Source: Sulfurimonadaceae bacterium
GTDB taxonomy: Bacteria > Campylobacterota > Campylobacteria > Campylobacterales > Sulfurimonadaceae
Assembly (NCBI GenBank): GCA_030610325.1
Contig: JAUWRZ010000163.1
Coordinates: 1 to 5,626, forward strand
DNA length: 5,626 nt
Direction: 5' to 3'
Shown: in pieces, positions 5,500 to 5,626 of the stretch
Numbering within the stretch: the stretch's first letter is position 1
Layout of the letters: every line of letters starts with the position of its first letter
The notes under the pieces: generated by a model
What the model was told of the DNA's origin: nothing
Seen by the model: only the letters and a program-made list of their open reading frames with translations
The model's database searches: none
Made by a program: the position numbers and the translations under genes

Positions 5500-5626
5500 G
5501 CATTAGAAGCGAGAGAGAAGAGCTACCTACTCGTTTCTCAGCACCGCATAATCATCCAGGATGAGTATCTTTATACACTCTTTAGATACATAGAACAAAA
5601 CCCCATCGAAGCCAAGATGACAGAGA
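5500..5626 (+). pseudogene. REP-associated (Y1/IS200-like) transposase remnant, C-terminal part, runs off the right edge
   Basis: A frame open from 5500 to the edge ends with IIIQDEYLYTLFRYIEQNP (the NP near 5602-5607) and then IEAKM. The Q/D-x-x-YL-x-TL-x-RYIE-x-NP-x-xA pattern is characteristic of RAYT transposases, single-strand DNA enzymes of the HUH/Y1 superfamily that act on REP hairpins. The expected upstream parts (HUH motif, catalytic tyrosine, the G-x-WQ-x-R-x-S motif) are absent from the preceding sequence, which is the antitoxin gene. A +1 frame reads R-F-S-A from about 5532 just before the RIIIQ segment, suggesting a frameshift near 5543. The remnant starts within about 15-60 bases of the antitoxin stop. 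The start coordinate is only the limit of the open frame, and the gene's end lies outside the window. Confidence 0.6.

Overview
The window looks like a chromosomal segment of a Campylobacterota bacterium, probably Sulfurovum- or Sulfurimonas-like. This is an inference from protein style: a short MltG with the TLIPGET motif, next to a large AsmA/YhdP-type envelope protein, plus low-GC neighbours. No rRNA or other marker is present to confirm it.

Layout. Positions 1-3507 are a core-like envelope block. The 5' part of mltG (endolytic murein transglycosylase) reads leftward from 425 and runs off the left edge. A 1050-residue AsmA/YhdP-like protein reads rightward from 355 to 3507. The two genes are head to head and their 5' ends overlap by about 71 bases, so each N-terminal membrane anchor is encoded antisense to the other. 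Positions 3508-3899 (392 bases) hold no convincing gene. They contain a cluster of short repeats, including a 137-base stretch bounded by imperfect inverted repeats (MITE- or REP-like), followed by a promoter candidate.

Positions 3900-5626 look accessory. They contain a very AT-rich EamA/DMT-family transporter (3900-4802), then a compact toxin-antitoxin operon with a BrnT-like toxin (4922-5200) overlapping by 11 bases a CopG/ribbon-helix-helix antitoxin (5190-5486). Last comes the truncated, probably frameshifted, end of a REP-associated (Y1/IS200-like) transposase that runs off the right edge.

How it fits together. The left block serves envelope biogenesis: glycan strand cleavage and, by family, phospholipid movement to the outer membrane. 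The right block behaves like a small genomic island. Its composition differs from the left block, and it carries a self-regulating toxin-antitoxin pair, repeat debris and a transposase remnant. The most notable regulatory structure is the toxin-antitoxin promoter. It has a TTGACA / 17 bp / TACAAT promoter with three ATTGT-type boxes laid over it (two direct copies 11 bp apart, one inverted), and its predicted transcription start falls on the toxin ATG, which implies a leaderless toxin mRNA. I found no CRISPR array, tRNA, rRNA or clearly new multi-gene system.
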